A DNA stretch of 64,000 nt from Rickettsiella grylli. GTDB lineage: Bacteria > Pseudomonadota > Gammaproteobacteria > Diplorickettsiales > Diplorickettsiaceae. The stretch covers positions 769,001 to 833,000 of the forward strand of contig NZ_AAQJ02000001.1 in assembly GCF_000168295.1 (NCBI RefSeq), in the 5' to 3' direction. Both the position numbers and the translations under genes were made by a program. A model generated the notes under the pieces. The model was not told the origin of the DNA, did not search any database, and worked only from the letters and a program-made list of their open reading frames with translations. Shown here in pieces: positions 48,301 to 56,621 of this stretch; the stretch's first letter is position 1; each line of letters begins with the position of its first letter.

Positions 48301-49007
48301 AAATAGGTTCTGATGCACTGCTCAATTTTATTGATCACCATATTGATAAAATAGGTATTACGATTTTTTTAGAAATACTCACCGAAAAAAATGAGCAAGA
48401 TAATTATTCTTTTCAAATAGCTTATTCCCGATACCCCCTTATTCTAAAAAATGTTTTAAAGTTTATTACTTCGTTAGAAGATCCGAACGTCTTTAAGCCG
48501 GTTCACCACTTACTGGTTGATTTTGTTTTTAACCAATTAACACGATGGCCTCATTCCGCTCAGGATGAAGCATTATTTTCAAAAATAGCAAAAGATTGTT
48601 CCACCTTTTTATTAAATGATTTTAATTTAGATCATTTTTATTCGCGTTTTGATAATTTAAAAATTTTAACTAAAATTTTCCTGCATTCTCTCATGGATAA
48701 CTTAGAATTAAAAAAAGCCAATGAACTCAATCAGTATTATTTTTTTAGATTATTTTCATCAACGGAATATGAGCTGAAAGCTGTCATCGAATTAAGCAAT
48801 TTTTTTAACCGAGAAGAGGATAAAAATGAATATTTACAACAATTTAATAAAAAGTATTATCGGTTGCTTCGATCTAAATTGACGTTAAATGCTTTATTTA
48901 TGGCGTGTCAAAAACTAGCCCACCTTGACAGTGAAAAAACCTGTGATAATGATCCACACTCTTCTCAAGAAGGAGAGATGGGCTTACCCCGCTTAAGTCA
49001 GTATTAA
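45303..49007 (+). CDS. Giant ankyrin-like repeat protein A (1234 aa), unknown function
   Basis: One of two paralogues in the window. No signal peptide. The N-terminal region (1 to about 428) is a helical domain whose best mark is LTEDIKLCTEGFHNRVN at about 113-130, shared almost exactly with the paralogue. From about 429 to 1063 come about 14 units of a 45-residue repeat: position 1-5 L-x-K-N, then x2-G/D, L-M-L-A-A, x-Y-Q-x-E-A, then I-L-N-F-I, x2-H-I, F and a final LF. Examples are NYNVLMLAAIKQAKAFKMII and HSTLMIAAKYQPESVTLLL. The LMLAA core is ankyrin-like but the unit is 12 residues longer. The C-terminal 170 residues are non-repeat. Shine-Dalgarno AGGG. It could be a host-directed effector; this is inferred from architecture. 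Confidence 0.85.
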   Translation: MLKIFFKKNTTEYPINPAINKKLALSYTPLPKIDITQLPPLQENWLDDFQVIIAEYNDELSNHTLELHAGKCAYYNAKKVLSEQLQLIYHRLLGNLDSELGKLSMDVRESILSQLTEDIKLCTEGFHNRVNIIVNSFYRPRNLTELLYVVRKEIVDNVASTLANEIHAWNYFSVVAANDGLGIKANFSGDQYTNSFPEDPIRCALQTSFCKKFTPFNLPNLLIHEFIKLIPELEPEKKSENGLSLQLVTKIEDLIQNFLPNYINKVDDDPNNWINYFILDYDKDDPLIFSFVNINFEKLYQSFFNALLDQKFIETPIINTLTESAYYNFVLKKNPLHDTEQLISELISERRLTILLEQLVELNEKFPTHYSQLSQSNLFMTHASTLIDYLNDQLATNMGYSAEIILAYQLVFDLNLPLTDCHVKKIADTLLLENQRGSNLLMIGSRYNPLLVLAILNFITRYKTIISEHNASIIKYIFLMKNNYNQNALMIAATYHAEAVDLLLNFLGKNIHELDAEVLQEFFLERQNDNYNVLMLAAIKQAKAFKMIINFLTTYIRHFATETLYKLVTQQQKNSYTAVTLITHFFPDYTKTILSFIAQHIKIDRKTIHKLFFTGNSNETCAALMLAVQNQVEATQSILKFISANIDHFGPYLLNKMFLEKNEDGNSIIMLASIYSPRALSAILHFIDTHTHHFFLEKIPEFFLLCNLNNFNCLMLAADRQCESLKILFDYINEKIEFFSEHLKTLFLTKTEKGYHTLTLARFYPELFLPLIKFYINQKLSTLEQLFFEHYNFDMTLLILLAKDDTPTLKPTLNFLEEHTDLLPAEKWPQLIAHNNDHDYNSFMLAVRNHPKNVAIILNFIQLHPKIFSPLFIKQLLLTKNNLIHSTLMIAAKYQPESVTLLLEYSQMQANLSEFIKEFLLTYDRFNTNALLIAAIHQIEAVQPLLAFFSDYIHYFKNEEIYDFVFKKVYDEKYYISAFLTNNYKARKTILSVTSQLKRQIGSDALLNFIDHHIDKIGITIFLEILTEKNEQDNYSFQIAYSRYPLILKNVLKFITSLEDPNVFKPVHHLLVDFVFNQLTRWPHSAQDEALFSKIAKDCSTFLLNDFNLDHFYSRFDNLKILTKIFLHSLMDNLELKKANELNQYYFFRLFSSTEYELKAVIELSNFFNREEDKNEYLQQFNKKYYRLLRSKLTLNALFMACQKLAHLDSEKTCDNDPHSSQEGEMGLPRLSQY
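46590..48490 (+). repeat. Tandem 45-residue protein repeats in protein A
   Basis: About 14 units of roughly 135 bp each. DNA-level identity between units is low, so the copies are old and diverged rather than freshly duplicated. Each codes for an ankyrin-like helix pair (L-M-L-A-A core) plus a longer second helix or linker with I-L-N-F-I-x2-H-I-x2-F. Confidence 0.8.
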
Positions 49008-49031
49008 ATTTACGTTCACTTTTAGGATAAA

Positions 49032-49436
49032 CTAAAATTTAAGACGCCGAGGTAGTTTACTCGTAAAGCCCAAATAAAGAGCGATAATCGCGGTTAAAAG
49101 ATAGAAAAAACTATCGGAAAGGTTAATATGGGTAATACCCAAATTGCCATTCATCGCGAAACTCCAAATGGCAAGTGCAGCGAACACGCACCCAAAAAAT
49201 TTAAAAAACAAACGCGCATAAAAAGCTGAACTACTTGCAGATAAAGCAAACAAACCAATCAGTACGTAAAAAAGGTTCAATAAAATACCCGTTGAAAAAA
49301 AACTGAACAATTTATGATAGGGTGTCAGTACTGGGATAAATCCTAACACGCCCAATACAATAAAAGCTATAGCAAAAACGAAGGCCATACCTCTTAAAAA
49401 CACGGAAGCTCCCTTTACTTGGTTGGCTTTCGCCAT
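49032..49436 (-). CDS. DUF4383 family membrane protein
   Basis: 134-residue integral membrane protein. Four hydrophobic helices: FVFAIAFIVLGVLGFIPVL, LLNLFYVLIGLFALSASSS, FFGCVFAALAIWSFAM, and FFYLLTAIIALYLGF. The pattern GxLGFIPxLT followed by a helix with LFYVLIGLFAL and a region with ARLFFKFFGCVFAALA matches DUF4383. The function is unknown. It lies antisense between the repeat protein and the AddB-like gene. Confidence 0.8.
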   Translation of the reverse strand: MAKANQVKGASVFLRGMAFVFAIAFIVLGVLGFIPVLTPYHKLFSFFSTGILLNLFYVLIGLFALSASSSAFYARLFFKFFGCVFAALAIWSFAMNGNLGITHINLSDSFFYLLTAIIALYLGFTSKLPRRLKF

Positions 49437-49802
49437 AGAGTCATCAGTATAGTTTACTTTAAAAAAATATCAAATTTATCCTTCACGTTGAATGATCACT
49501 TTCTTCTGGCTTAAACGGGTCATTATTTAAGCATTATACGGACAAATCTATGCTTACTCACAGATTCTGTGAATAACATTGTGGACAGAGTTGGGGGAAG
49601 CGAATAAAAACCTTGATTTATAAGTCATCGTTACAATTTGTACAAGCTTTAAACAAAAGAAAAAAACGTCATTTTTTCAATTAGTTATCTCCTGTCAACC
49701 CGAAAATTACTTTTAATGGTGTTAAGATGACAGAGAATAAATTAAATTGAATCGAACTTGTGTAAAAGTCTGAACATTCTTAACGTTGTCAATAGGCAGA
49801 TC
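49437..49802. other. Intergenic region between divergent genes
   Basis: About 366 bp between the DUF4383 gene (minus) and the AddB-like gene (plus). It contains the perfect dyad TCACAG-ATT-CTGTGA (49558-49572), a DnaA-box match TGTGAATAA (49568-49576), a weaker tandem copy TGTGGACAG (49580-49588), and a wide inverted pair CTGTCA...TGACAG (49692-49733). No open frame or RNA recognised. Not enough boxes to suggest an origin. Confidence 0.4.
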
Positions 49803-52472
49803 ATGGAAATCTATAACACGCTTTTTAGAGCATTAAATCCGAATGATTTATTACTCACCGGCAATAAACGTCTCATCCCTTTTTTACACAAAGCTTATGC
49901 GCATTATCAAGAAAAACAAAAAAAACAACGATGGCTCCCACTAAAAATCTTTACGTTTACACGGTGGTTAGAAACACTTTGGGAAAAACAATTTATCGAG
50001 CAAATGGGTTTCCCTTTACGTTTACTGAATAAATTGCAAGAATATAGCGCATGGCATATTGTTATTCAGTCATCCCATTCTTTTTTTTTAGATATTGCGA
50101 ATACAGCCGAAAACGCTCGAAAAGCGTGGCATCTGATACAACAAACTCAACTGGATTACTTATCACCCTTTTTCAAGCAATGCAACGAAACAGAAGCGTG
50201 GCAAACCTGGGCTAAACAGTTTGTTCATTATTGTGAAAGTCATGCTTACATTGACCTATCCAGCGCCCTTAATCACCTGATGTGCTTATTTCATAAAAAA
50301 ATTTTAAAACCACCGCAACGCATTTTTTTAATTGGATTTAATGAAATAAATCCACAATACAAAAATCTACTTCGCGTCTTAAACGATCAAGGTTGCTCTA
50401 TTCATCATTACGCACCCACTTATCCAAAAACCAAACAATATCGTATTTCTTTACCGGATAAAGAAACAGAATATCAGACGATGGCGCTTTGGGCTTATCA
50501 ATCCTTTCAACAATCTAAAAAAAACATTGGTTGCCTTATTCCTCATTTAGTGGAACGACGAACCCATTTATTGACTATTTTTACAGATATTTTTACGGAG
50601 TGTGCACCTCATTCTATCGATCCCCCTCCGTTTAACATTGCTGCAGGAAATCCATTACTTGAATTTGGGCTTATCCAAACCGCACTACTCATTCTTGATT
50701 TAAAAGCGATCAATACTTTTTCATCTCTTCATTCCTTACTCCGTTCCCCTTATATCGGTGGATTTCAGCGCGAGCAATCACCGCGTGCTTCTCTTGATAT
50801 TTTCTTACGTGGTGCTGAAAATCGATTGAGTTTAAATCAACTTATCACGATAAGTGAAGAACAAACCTGTTTTATTTTAAGTCGTTCCTTGAAAACGTTA
50901 CTTGGTTTAATTAAAAAGTACACGTGTCATTTTTTAGCAAAACCTAGTTTTTGGTCCGCGTATTTTGTTAAAAAACTTCACGCCTTCTCTTGGCCTGGAG
51001 ACCGACCATTCATCCGTGAAGAATATCAATTGTTAGACTGCTGGTCTGAATTATTAACCGCGTTTGCCGGCTTAGATTTTATTCTCGGCGAAATTTCACA
51101 CGACACTGCTTTACGGCACCTACGCTGTCACATTGCAAATACGTTATTTCAAATGAAGACGCTACATGATGATCCACCCATTCAAGTGCTCGGTTTGCTG
51201 GATGCCGCAGGGATGTATTTTGATGAATTATGGGTCATGGGTTTTGATGATAAAACGTGGCCTGCTCCTGCGAAACCGAATCCCTTTATTCCTTATGCGT
51301 TACAACGCGGCCAACCTATACCGTCTTCATCCAGTGAACGGGAATATTATTTTGCAGCCATGTTAACAAAAAATTTAACTGCTCATGCAAAAAAACTTAT
51401 TTTTAGCACTGCCAAACAACATCTCGATGAAACGCTACGCCCTAGTGTTTTCATTCAATCCTTACCGGAAATCAAATTAAATGATCTCCATCTTCCCCCT
51501 TATTCCACGATGGCTAAAAAAATAATGGAAAGTCAAGAATGGGAATATTATAGCGATGAATGTATCGCCCTCACCGAGGATAATTTCATCTCAGGTACTC
51601 AACTTTTACAATCACAAGCCGCGTGTCCATTTCAAGCGTTTGCACGCTGGCGTTTAAAAGCACGTACCCACCCTTTTTTCCCACAAAATAATGGGCTCGA
51701 TGCGCGCGAACGAGGTATACTTTTTCATCGTGTTTTAGAACAATTTTGGAATAAAATAAAAAATCAAGAAACGTTATTGTCATTAACCCAACACGCACTC
51801 AATCAACATATCCATGATGCGATCAACACCTGTTTAAAGATATGGAGCAAAAAACGCCCGATTATTTTCAAAACTTATTTTGCAACGCTTGAACGACAAC
51901 GTCTCTCTTCTTTATTAAGCACACTCATTGATTTAGAAAAACAACGACCTCATTTCAGCGAGACTCAACATGAAAAAAAACAACATTTAAAATTAGGTCC
52001 ATTCATTTTGTCATTGCGTATCGATAGAATCGACAAACTTGATGGGAACGACGCGATGATTATCGATTATAAAACGAGCCGACCACAGAAAATAGATTGG
52101 TTGGACGAACGCTGTGATTATCCTCAATTACCTTTGTATTGCTTAAGTGACCCAAAAACAGTGCGTAGTTTTTCAGTGTGGTATTGTCATCGTAATCGTA
52201 TTACGTTAAAAGGTCTCTCTGAAGAAGAAACGTCATTAAAGCCATTAACGCCCTTAAAAAAACTAAAAACGTCACACGCGCTCCATCATTGGTCCGATCT
52301 ACTGAAACATTGGCAGCTTTCTTTGGAAAAACTGGCGTTAGAATTTCAGCAAGGCGTTAACCACATTCACCCAAAACGTGGCGCGACGACCTGTCGACAG
52401 TGTGATTTGCAATTGCTTTGTCGCGTAAACCATCCACGCTTGGTGCCATTAAATGATGAAACCAACCTTTGA
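49803..52472 (+). CDS. AddB-like Fe-S nuclease (probable DNA repair protein)
   Basis: Resembles the roughly 900-residue TIGR03623 group, related to AddB of double-strand break repair. The N-terminal part has the inactivated helicase-like layout (LLTGNKRLIPFLHKAYAHYQ, RIFLIGFNEINPQYKNLLRV). The C-terminal PD-(D/E)XK nuclease has GILFHRVLEQFWNKI, then LRIDRIDKLDGNDAMIIDYK with T and S after it. Four Cys frame it as an iron-sulfur staple: one in SQAACPFQAFARW and three in TTCRQCDLQLLCR. I chose the ATG giving MEIYNTLFR; the frame is open 15 codons earlier. Its 3' end overlaps the helicase gene by 20 nt, so they form one operon and likely one complex. Confidence 0.88.
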   Translation: MEIYNTLFRALNPNDLLLTGNKRLIPFLHKAYAHYQEKQKKQRWLPLKIFTFTRWLETLWEKQFIEQMGFPLRLLNKLQEYSAWHIVIQSSHSFFLDIANTAENARKAWHLIQQTQLDYLSPFFKQCNETEAWQTWAKQFVHYCESHAYIDLSSALNHLMCLFHKKILKPPQRIFLIGFNEINPQYKNLLRVLNDQGCSIHHYAPTYPKTKQYRISLPDKETEYQTMALWAYQSFQQSKKNIGCLIPHLVERRTHLLTIFTDIFTECAPHSIDPPPFNIAAGNPLLEFGLIQTALLILDLKAINTFSSLHSLLRSPYIGGFQREQSPRASLDIFLRGAENRLSLNQLITISEEQTCFILSRSLKTLLGLIKKYTCHFLAKPSFWSAYFVKKLHAFSWPGDRPFIREEYQLLDCWSELLTAFAGLDFILGEISHDTALRHLRCHIANTLFQMKTLHDDPPIQVLGLLDAAGMYFDELWVMGFDDKTWPAPAKPNPFIPYALQRGQPIPSSSSEREYYFAAMLTKNLTAHAKKLIFSTAKQHLDETLRPSVFIQSLPEIKLNDLHLPPYSTMAKKIMESQEWEYYSDECIALTEDNFISGTQLLQSQAACPFQAFARWRLKARTHPFFPQNNGLDARERGILFHRVLEQFWNKIKNQETLLSLTQHALNQHIHDAINTCLKIWSKKRPIIFKTYFATLERQRLSSLLSTLIDLEKQRPHFSETQHEKKQHLKLGPFILSLRIDRIDKLDGNDAMIIDYKTSRPQKIDWLDERCDYPQLPLYCLSDPKTVRSFSVWYCHRNRITLKGLSEEETSLKPLTPLKKLKTSHALHHWSDLLKHWQLSLEKLALEFQQGVNHIHPKRGATTCRQCDLQLLCRVNHPRLVPLNDETNL

Positions 52473-55400
52473 ATTATTAGCCGATGCACTGGAGCGTCAA
52501 CGTGCACTTGACCCCAAAACATCCTTTATTGTTCAAGCGCCCGCAGGTTCTGGAAAAACAGAATTATTAGTCCGTCGTTATCTGACGTTATTAGCGCGCG
52601 TGCCTTACCCAGAAGCCATTATTGCGATTACGTTTACTCGCAAAGCCGCCAACGAAATGCGCTTGCGCATTATGACAGCTTTAACCGTTGCCCACGAGAA
52701 AAACATCACAGCCGTCCAGGATAAAGATAAGGAACGTCATTTTCTCGCTCAAAAAGCATTACTTCAAAATAAAACGTTCGAGTGGAATTTATTAAGTCAC
52801 CCGAATCGGTTACGCATACTCACCATTGACAGTTTTTGTCAATCATTAACGCGACAAATGCCTTTACAGGCCGGCTTAAGCGAACAATGGACACCCACTG
52901 ATAATCCAGAATGGCTCTATCGTTTAGCGATCCATGAATTTCTTAACCCATTAGATGAGAAAGTAACGTGGTTTAGTGCTTTAAATCAATTACTCATCCA
53001 TCTGGACAACGACTTTCAACGGCTCGAAAACTTGCTTGTTCCACTCTTAGCACGCCGTGAACAATGGCTGGATTACTTATTATTACAATCCCCTGATGAC
53101 TTACGTAAAACGTTAGAACAATCACTATGGGATCTGAACCAAAACAATGTTAAACAATTAAATCAGCTGATTAATCCCCATGATGCACAAAAACTTTTGA
53201 AATTACTTAACTTTTCATTGCAACAACGTCAACGTTCGCCCCTCAAGCGGCATGATGATTTAACGTTTTGGAACGCCGCAAGTCATTTGGTATTAACCGC
53301 TCAAGATACGTTTCGTCAACGTTTAGGGAAAGCAGAAGGCTTCACAATCGATGCAACGAGCAAAAATAAAATCTTAAAAACAGAAATAAACCGTTTAAAA
53401 TCGCAACTATTGGATTTAATTCATGATTTAAGCCAACAGCCGGGCGTCAAAGAAACGTTCATTGCTTTAAAACACGCACCACCCTCTCATTATACCGAAA
53501 CACAATGGAAGATTCTCAAATCACTCTTTGAATTATTACCTGTTTTAGTGGCACACCTAAAAATTGTTTTTCAACAGCAGAAGAAAGTCGATCACACGGA
53601 AGTCTTACTCGCTGCCTGTTCGGCTTTAGGCCATCCAGAAAATCCTACGGATCTCGCACTCGCTTTGGATTATCACATTCAACATTTACTGGTTGATGAA
53701 TTTCAAGATACCTCTCCTTTACAATTACGTCTTATTGAAAAACTCATTACAGGTTGGGAAAAACAAGATGGTCGTACCTTATTTTTAGTGGGTGATCCCA
53801 TGCAATCCATCTATCGGTTTCGGAAAGCGGAGGTCTGTTTATTTTTAGAGGTTCGTCAACGGGGAATTGGTTCATTCCCCCTTCAACCGTTAACGTTACG
53901 TGTTAATTTTCGTTCCACATCCGGTATCGTCGATTGGGTCAACCACTCTTTCAGTCAATTATTACCAGACAATCCGAATCGATCAATCGATGCCATTGGT
54001 TATTCTCCGTCAGACGCTTACACGTGTTCCTCACAAGCGGAAAAATCTGTATTCACCTATTGGCAACTCGCTGAGGATTCCGTTTTGGGGGAAATTGCAG
54101 AAGCCGAACAGATTGTAACAACGATTCAAAAAATCAAACGGGAAGATCCTTCAGGCTCCATTGCACTTTTAGTTCGTTCACGCAGTCATTTACACCCTAT
54201 CTTACCTCGCTTGCGTCAAGCGAAAATCCCCTATCAAGCGCTCGAAATTGATAGTCTTGCCGAAAAATCAGCCTTACAAGATCTGTTAAGTTTAACCCGT
54301 GCACTTCATCATTTCGGTGACTCGATCAGTTGGCTTGCCTTATTACGGTCACCCTACTGCGGATTATCACTCCGTGATCTTTATCAGATTATACAATGGA
54401 ATGATAAAAACAAAAAAACAACGATTTGGGAACAGCTCAAGGAATTTGAAAAAATCCCGCTCAGCTTAAAGACTAAACAGCGCCTCCGTCGCATCGTACC
54501 CGTTTTAAAATATAGTTTACAGCAACAAGGTCGTGTTTCATTCCCTCAATGGGTGAAGCAAACCTGGTTGTACTTAGGGGGACCGACCACGTTATCGCAT
54601 TGGGAGGAAATGGATGACATAGAAACTTATTTCAATTTTTTAGCGACTAAGCTTAAAACTGAAGGTGATTCTTTTGATTTTTTAAGGATTCATGAAGAAT
54701 TGCAAACCCTCTACACGCAAAGCACATCCCATGACACACATGCCGTGCAAATTATGACTTTACATAAAGCCAAAGGTTTAGAATTTGATCATGTTATTTT
54801 ACCCGGCTTACATCGTTCAAATCGTCCTGAGCCTTATCCTTTATTACTCTATAGCGAACAACGATCGGTTTTACATCAAAAAAATTTTCTACTGGCACCT
54901 ATTCCCATCGATCCTCAAGAACCTGACCTCATTTATAATTATTTACTCGCTGAAGAACAGAAAAAAAATCAAGCGGAACGCATTCGTTTACTCTATGTGG
55001 CCTGTACCCGTACTAAAAAATCTTTACATCTCTTCGGTACCTTTACCCAAGATAGCGCCGGAAAACTTCAATCACCGGATAAACAATCGCTACTCCATCA
55101 TTTATGGCCCATTTTGTCGATTAAGTCAGAACATTTATTAAGCGTTTCCAAATCGAGAGTCAATCAAAAAAACAGCACCACTCAAACTGTGTTAAAACGT
55201 TTACCCGCGACTTGGCAATCACCCGTTTCACCCATGAAATCCTTCGAAATCCCCACAACAATGCCATCACAACCCGTTGTCTATCACTGGCATTCTCATA
55301 CCGAACGTATATTTGGGACAGTAATTCACCGTTTATTGTATCAAATCAGTCAGGACGGTTTAGAACACTGGATTAAAAAAATAAATCAGTCACAAACCCT

Positions 55401-55863
55401 GTTGGCGGGCTTGTTGGCGCACTATGGATTATTGGATTCAGAGATACCTAACGTTTTAATAACACTGAAGCGTTGCCTCGAAAAAGTCATCGCGTGCCCG
55501 CGTGCACGTTGGATTTTAAGTCAACAGCACTGGATGGCTGAATCAGAATATGCGATCACCGTCATCCTTCATGGAAAATGTGAAAATTTTATTATTGATC
55601 GCACATTTATTGATCCTGCGACGTGTAGTCGTTGGATTATTGACTATAAAACAACGAATTATCAAGGCAATCAACCGGACCTTTTTTTAAAGGAAGCGAA
55701 ACAACGTCATCAAGAACAATTAAACGGTTATGCGCGCGCTTTTTTACACGATAAACCCAAAAAAATTTGTTGTGGTTTATATTTTCCATTGACTGCACTG
55801 TGGTGCGCATGGGAGTTTAATGCTTCTCCATTAAAAACGATTGAAAGTGAATATTATCCTTAA
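52453..55863 (+). CDS. AddA/UvrD-type helicase-nuclease (exonuclease V-like)
   Basis: Superfamily 1 helicase (1136 aa) fused to a RecB-type nuclease. Walker A is VQAPAGSGKTELLVRRYL and Walker B is HLLVDEFQDTSPLQL. Further motifs are FLVGDPMQSIYRFRKAEV (III), TLRVNFRSTSGIVDWVN (IV), MTLHKAKGLEFDHVILPG (V) and RLLYVACTRTKKSLHLFG (VI). The C-terminal nuclease shows FIIDRTFIDPATCSRWIIDY followed by KTT, with the catalytic Asp and Lys intact. With the upstream Fe-S nuclease it should form an AddAB-like dual nuclease-helicase that processes DNA ends for RecA. No recB, recC or recD genes are in the window. Confidence 0.92.
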   Translation: MMKPTFELLADALERQRALDPKTSFIVQAPAGSGKTELLVRRYLTLLARVPYPEAIIAITFTRKAANEMRLRIMTALTVAHEKNITAVQDKDKERHFLAQKALLQNKTFEWNLLSHPNRLRILTIDSFCQSLTRQMPLQAGLSEQWTPTDNPEWLYRLAIHEFLNPLDEKVTWFSALNQLLIHLDNDFQRLENLLVPLLARREQWLDYLLLQSPDDLRKTLEQSLWDLNQNNVKQLNQLINPHDAQKLLKLLNFSLQQRQRSPLKRHDDLTFWNAASHLVLTAQDTFRQRLGKAEGFTIDATSKNKILKTEINRLKSQLLDLIHDLSQQPGVKETFIALKHAPPSHYTETQWKILKSLFELLPVLVAHLKIVFQQQKKVDHTEVLLAACSALGHPENPTDLALALDYHIQHLLVDEFQDTSPLQLRLIEKLITGWEKQDGRTLFLVGDPMQSIYRFRKAEVCLFLEVRQRGIGSFPLQPLTLRVNFRSTSGIVDWVNHSFSQLLPDNPNRSIDAIGYSPSDAYTCSSQAEKSVFTYWQLAEDSVLGEIAEAEQIVTTIQKIKREDPSGSIALLVRSRSHLHPILPRLRQAKIPYQALEIDSLAEKSALQDLLSLTRALHHFGDSISWLALLRSPYCGLSLRDLYQIIQWNDKNKKTTIWEQLKEFEKIPLSLKTKQRLRRIVPVLKYSLQQQGRVSFPQWVKQTWLYLGGPTTLSHWEEMDDIETYFNFLATKLKTEGDSFDFLRIHEELQTLYTQSTSHDTHAVQIMTLHKAKGLEFDHVILPGLHRSNRPEPYPLLLYSEQRSVLHQKNFLLAPIPIDPQEPDLIYNYLLAEEQKKNQAERIRLLYVACTRTKKSLHLFGTFTQDSAGKLQSPDKQSLLHHLWPILSIKSEHLLSVSKSRVNQKNSTTQTVLKRLPATWQSPVSPMKSFEIPTTMPSQPVVYHWHSHTERIFGTVIHRLLYQISQDGLEHWIKKINQSQTLLAGLLAHYGLLDSEIPNVLITLKRCLEKVIACPRARWILSQQHWMAESEYAITVILHGKCENFIIDRTFIDPATCSRWIIDYKTTNYQGNQPDLFLKEAKQRHQEQLNGYARAFLHDKPKKICCGLYFPLTALWCAWEFNASPLKTIESEYYP

Positions 55864-55948
55864 ACATGGACTCGTTTGGTTTATACTGTTTTGCATTCTA
55901 TTGATTTCCAGGAATAAAAAATTGATAACCCGTTTTTTAGTCAAGTAC

Positions 55949-56482
55949 TCAATCGTGGGGTAAGATTTCAGCAGCAGTAGGCCAATGATTGTGAAAAAAA
56001 TATCCCATGCTCATAAATAAAATCACCCATAAACAGGCCCCGAAATAAGCAAAGAACGCAAAATATCGAAAATGTAACTTTAATGCGCCCGCCACATAAC
56101 CTGTCAGGTGACGCACACCCGGAATAAAATAACCGATAACCAACGCCCATTTGCCAAAACGTTCAAACCACTGGTGAGCACTCTGATAACGCTTTTCAGT
56201 TAAACCGATATACCGACCCCAACTTTGGCTCAGATAATGTCCCGTTGCTAAACCTAAGGCATAACTTCCTGTAATTCCACAACAGCTTCCTGCAAAAGCG
56301 GCTATAAAACTTGAAAAAATAGCCAGTTTTCCTTTCGCCACTAAAAATCCTAGCAATAATAATAAGGACTCTTCAGGAATAGGCAAGGCAAAAATCCCAA
56401 GACCAAACCAAATAAAAATAGCGAAACTACCATAATGATTAAGCCAAGGTAAAAATTGATCCAACAACGTGGGTAAAGACAT
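55949..56482 (-). CDS. DedA family membrane protein
   Basis: Membrane protein of the DedA/VTT superfamily (177 aa), linked to lipid-carrier flipping (undecaprenyl-phosphate) and membrane potential. The family marks are LPIPEESLLLLLGFLVA and the conserved Arg/Gly motif in GYFIPGVRHLTGYVAGAL. Several hydrophobic helices and a re-entrant loop are visible. It probably stands alone; the L,D-transpeptidase gene is upstream on the same strand, 140 bp away. Confidence 0.9.
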   Translation of the reverse strand: MSLPTLLDQFLPWLNHYGSFAIFIWFGLGIFALPIPEESLLLLLGFLVAKGKLAIFSSFIAAFAGSCCGITGSYALGLATGHYLSQSWGRYIGLTEKRYQSAHQWFERFGKWALVIGYFIPGVRHLTGYVAGALKLHFRYFAFFAYFGACLWVILFMSMGYFFHNHWPTAAEILPHD

Positions 56483-56621
56483 AATTAAATGCGTCTAAAT
56501 TCAATAAAAAAGGTGCCTGTCCACACCGCTCAAAGATGGGGCTATAAAATTTTTGAAGTCTATTCGTTTCATGTTTATCCTGCTTGTTTTTTCTTTTTAT
56601 TGTCTCAATCACCAAGGGAAT

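Noticed and set aside
46590-48490. CRISPR array or DNA satellite
   Set aside because: The periodicity is in protein sequence only; DNA units are about 135 bp and diverged, with no spacers.
49558-49588. Replication origin
   Set aside because: Only one good and one weak DnaA box, no dnaA-dnaN or gidA-mnmE neighbours, no array of boxes.
49803-55863. Phage-defence island built on the helicase-nuclease pair
   Set aside because: The domain order matches AddAB-like DNA repair and there are no accessory defence genes next to it, so repair is the simpler reading.
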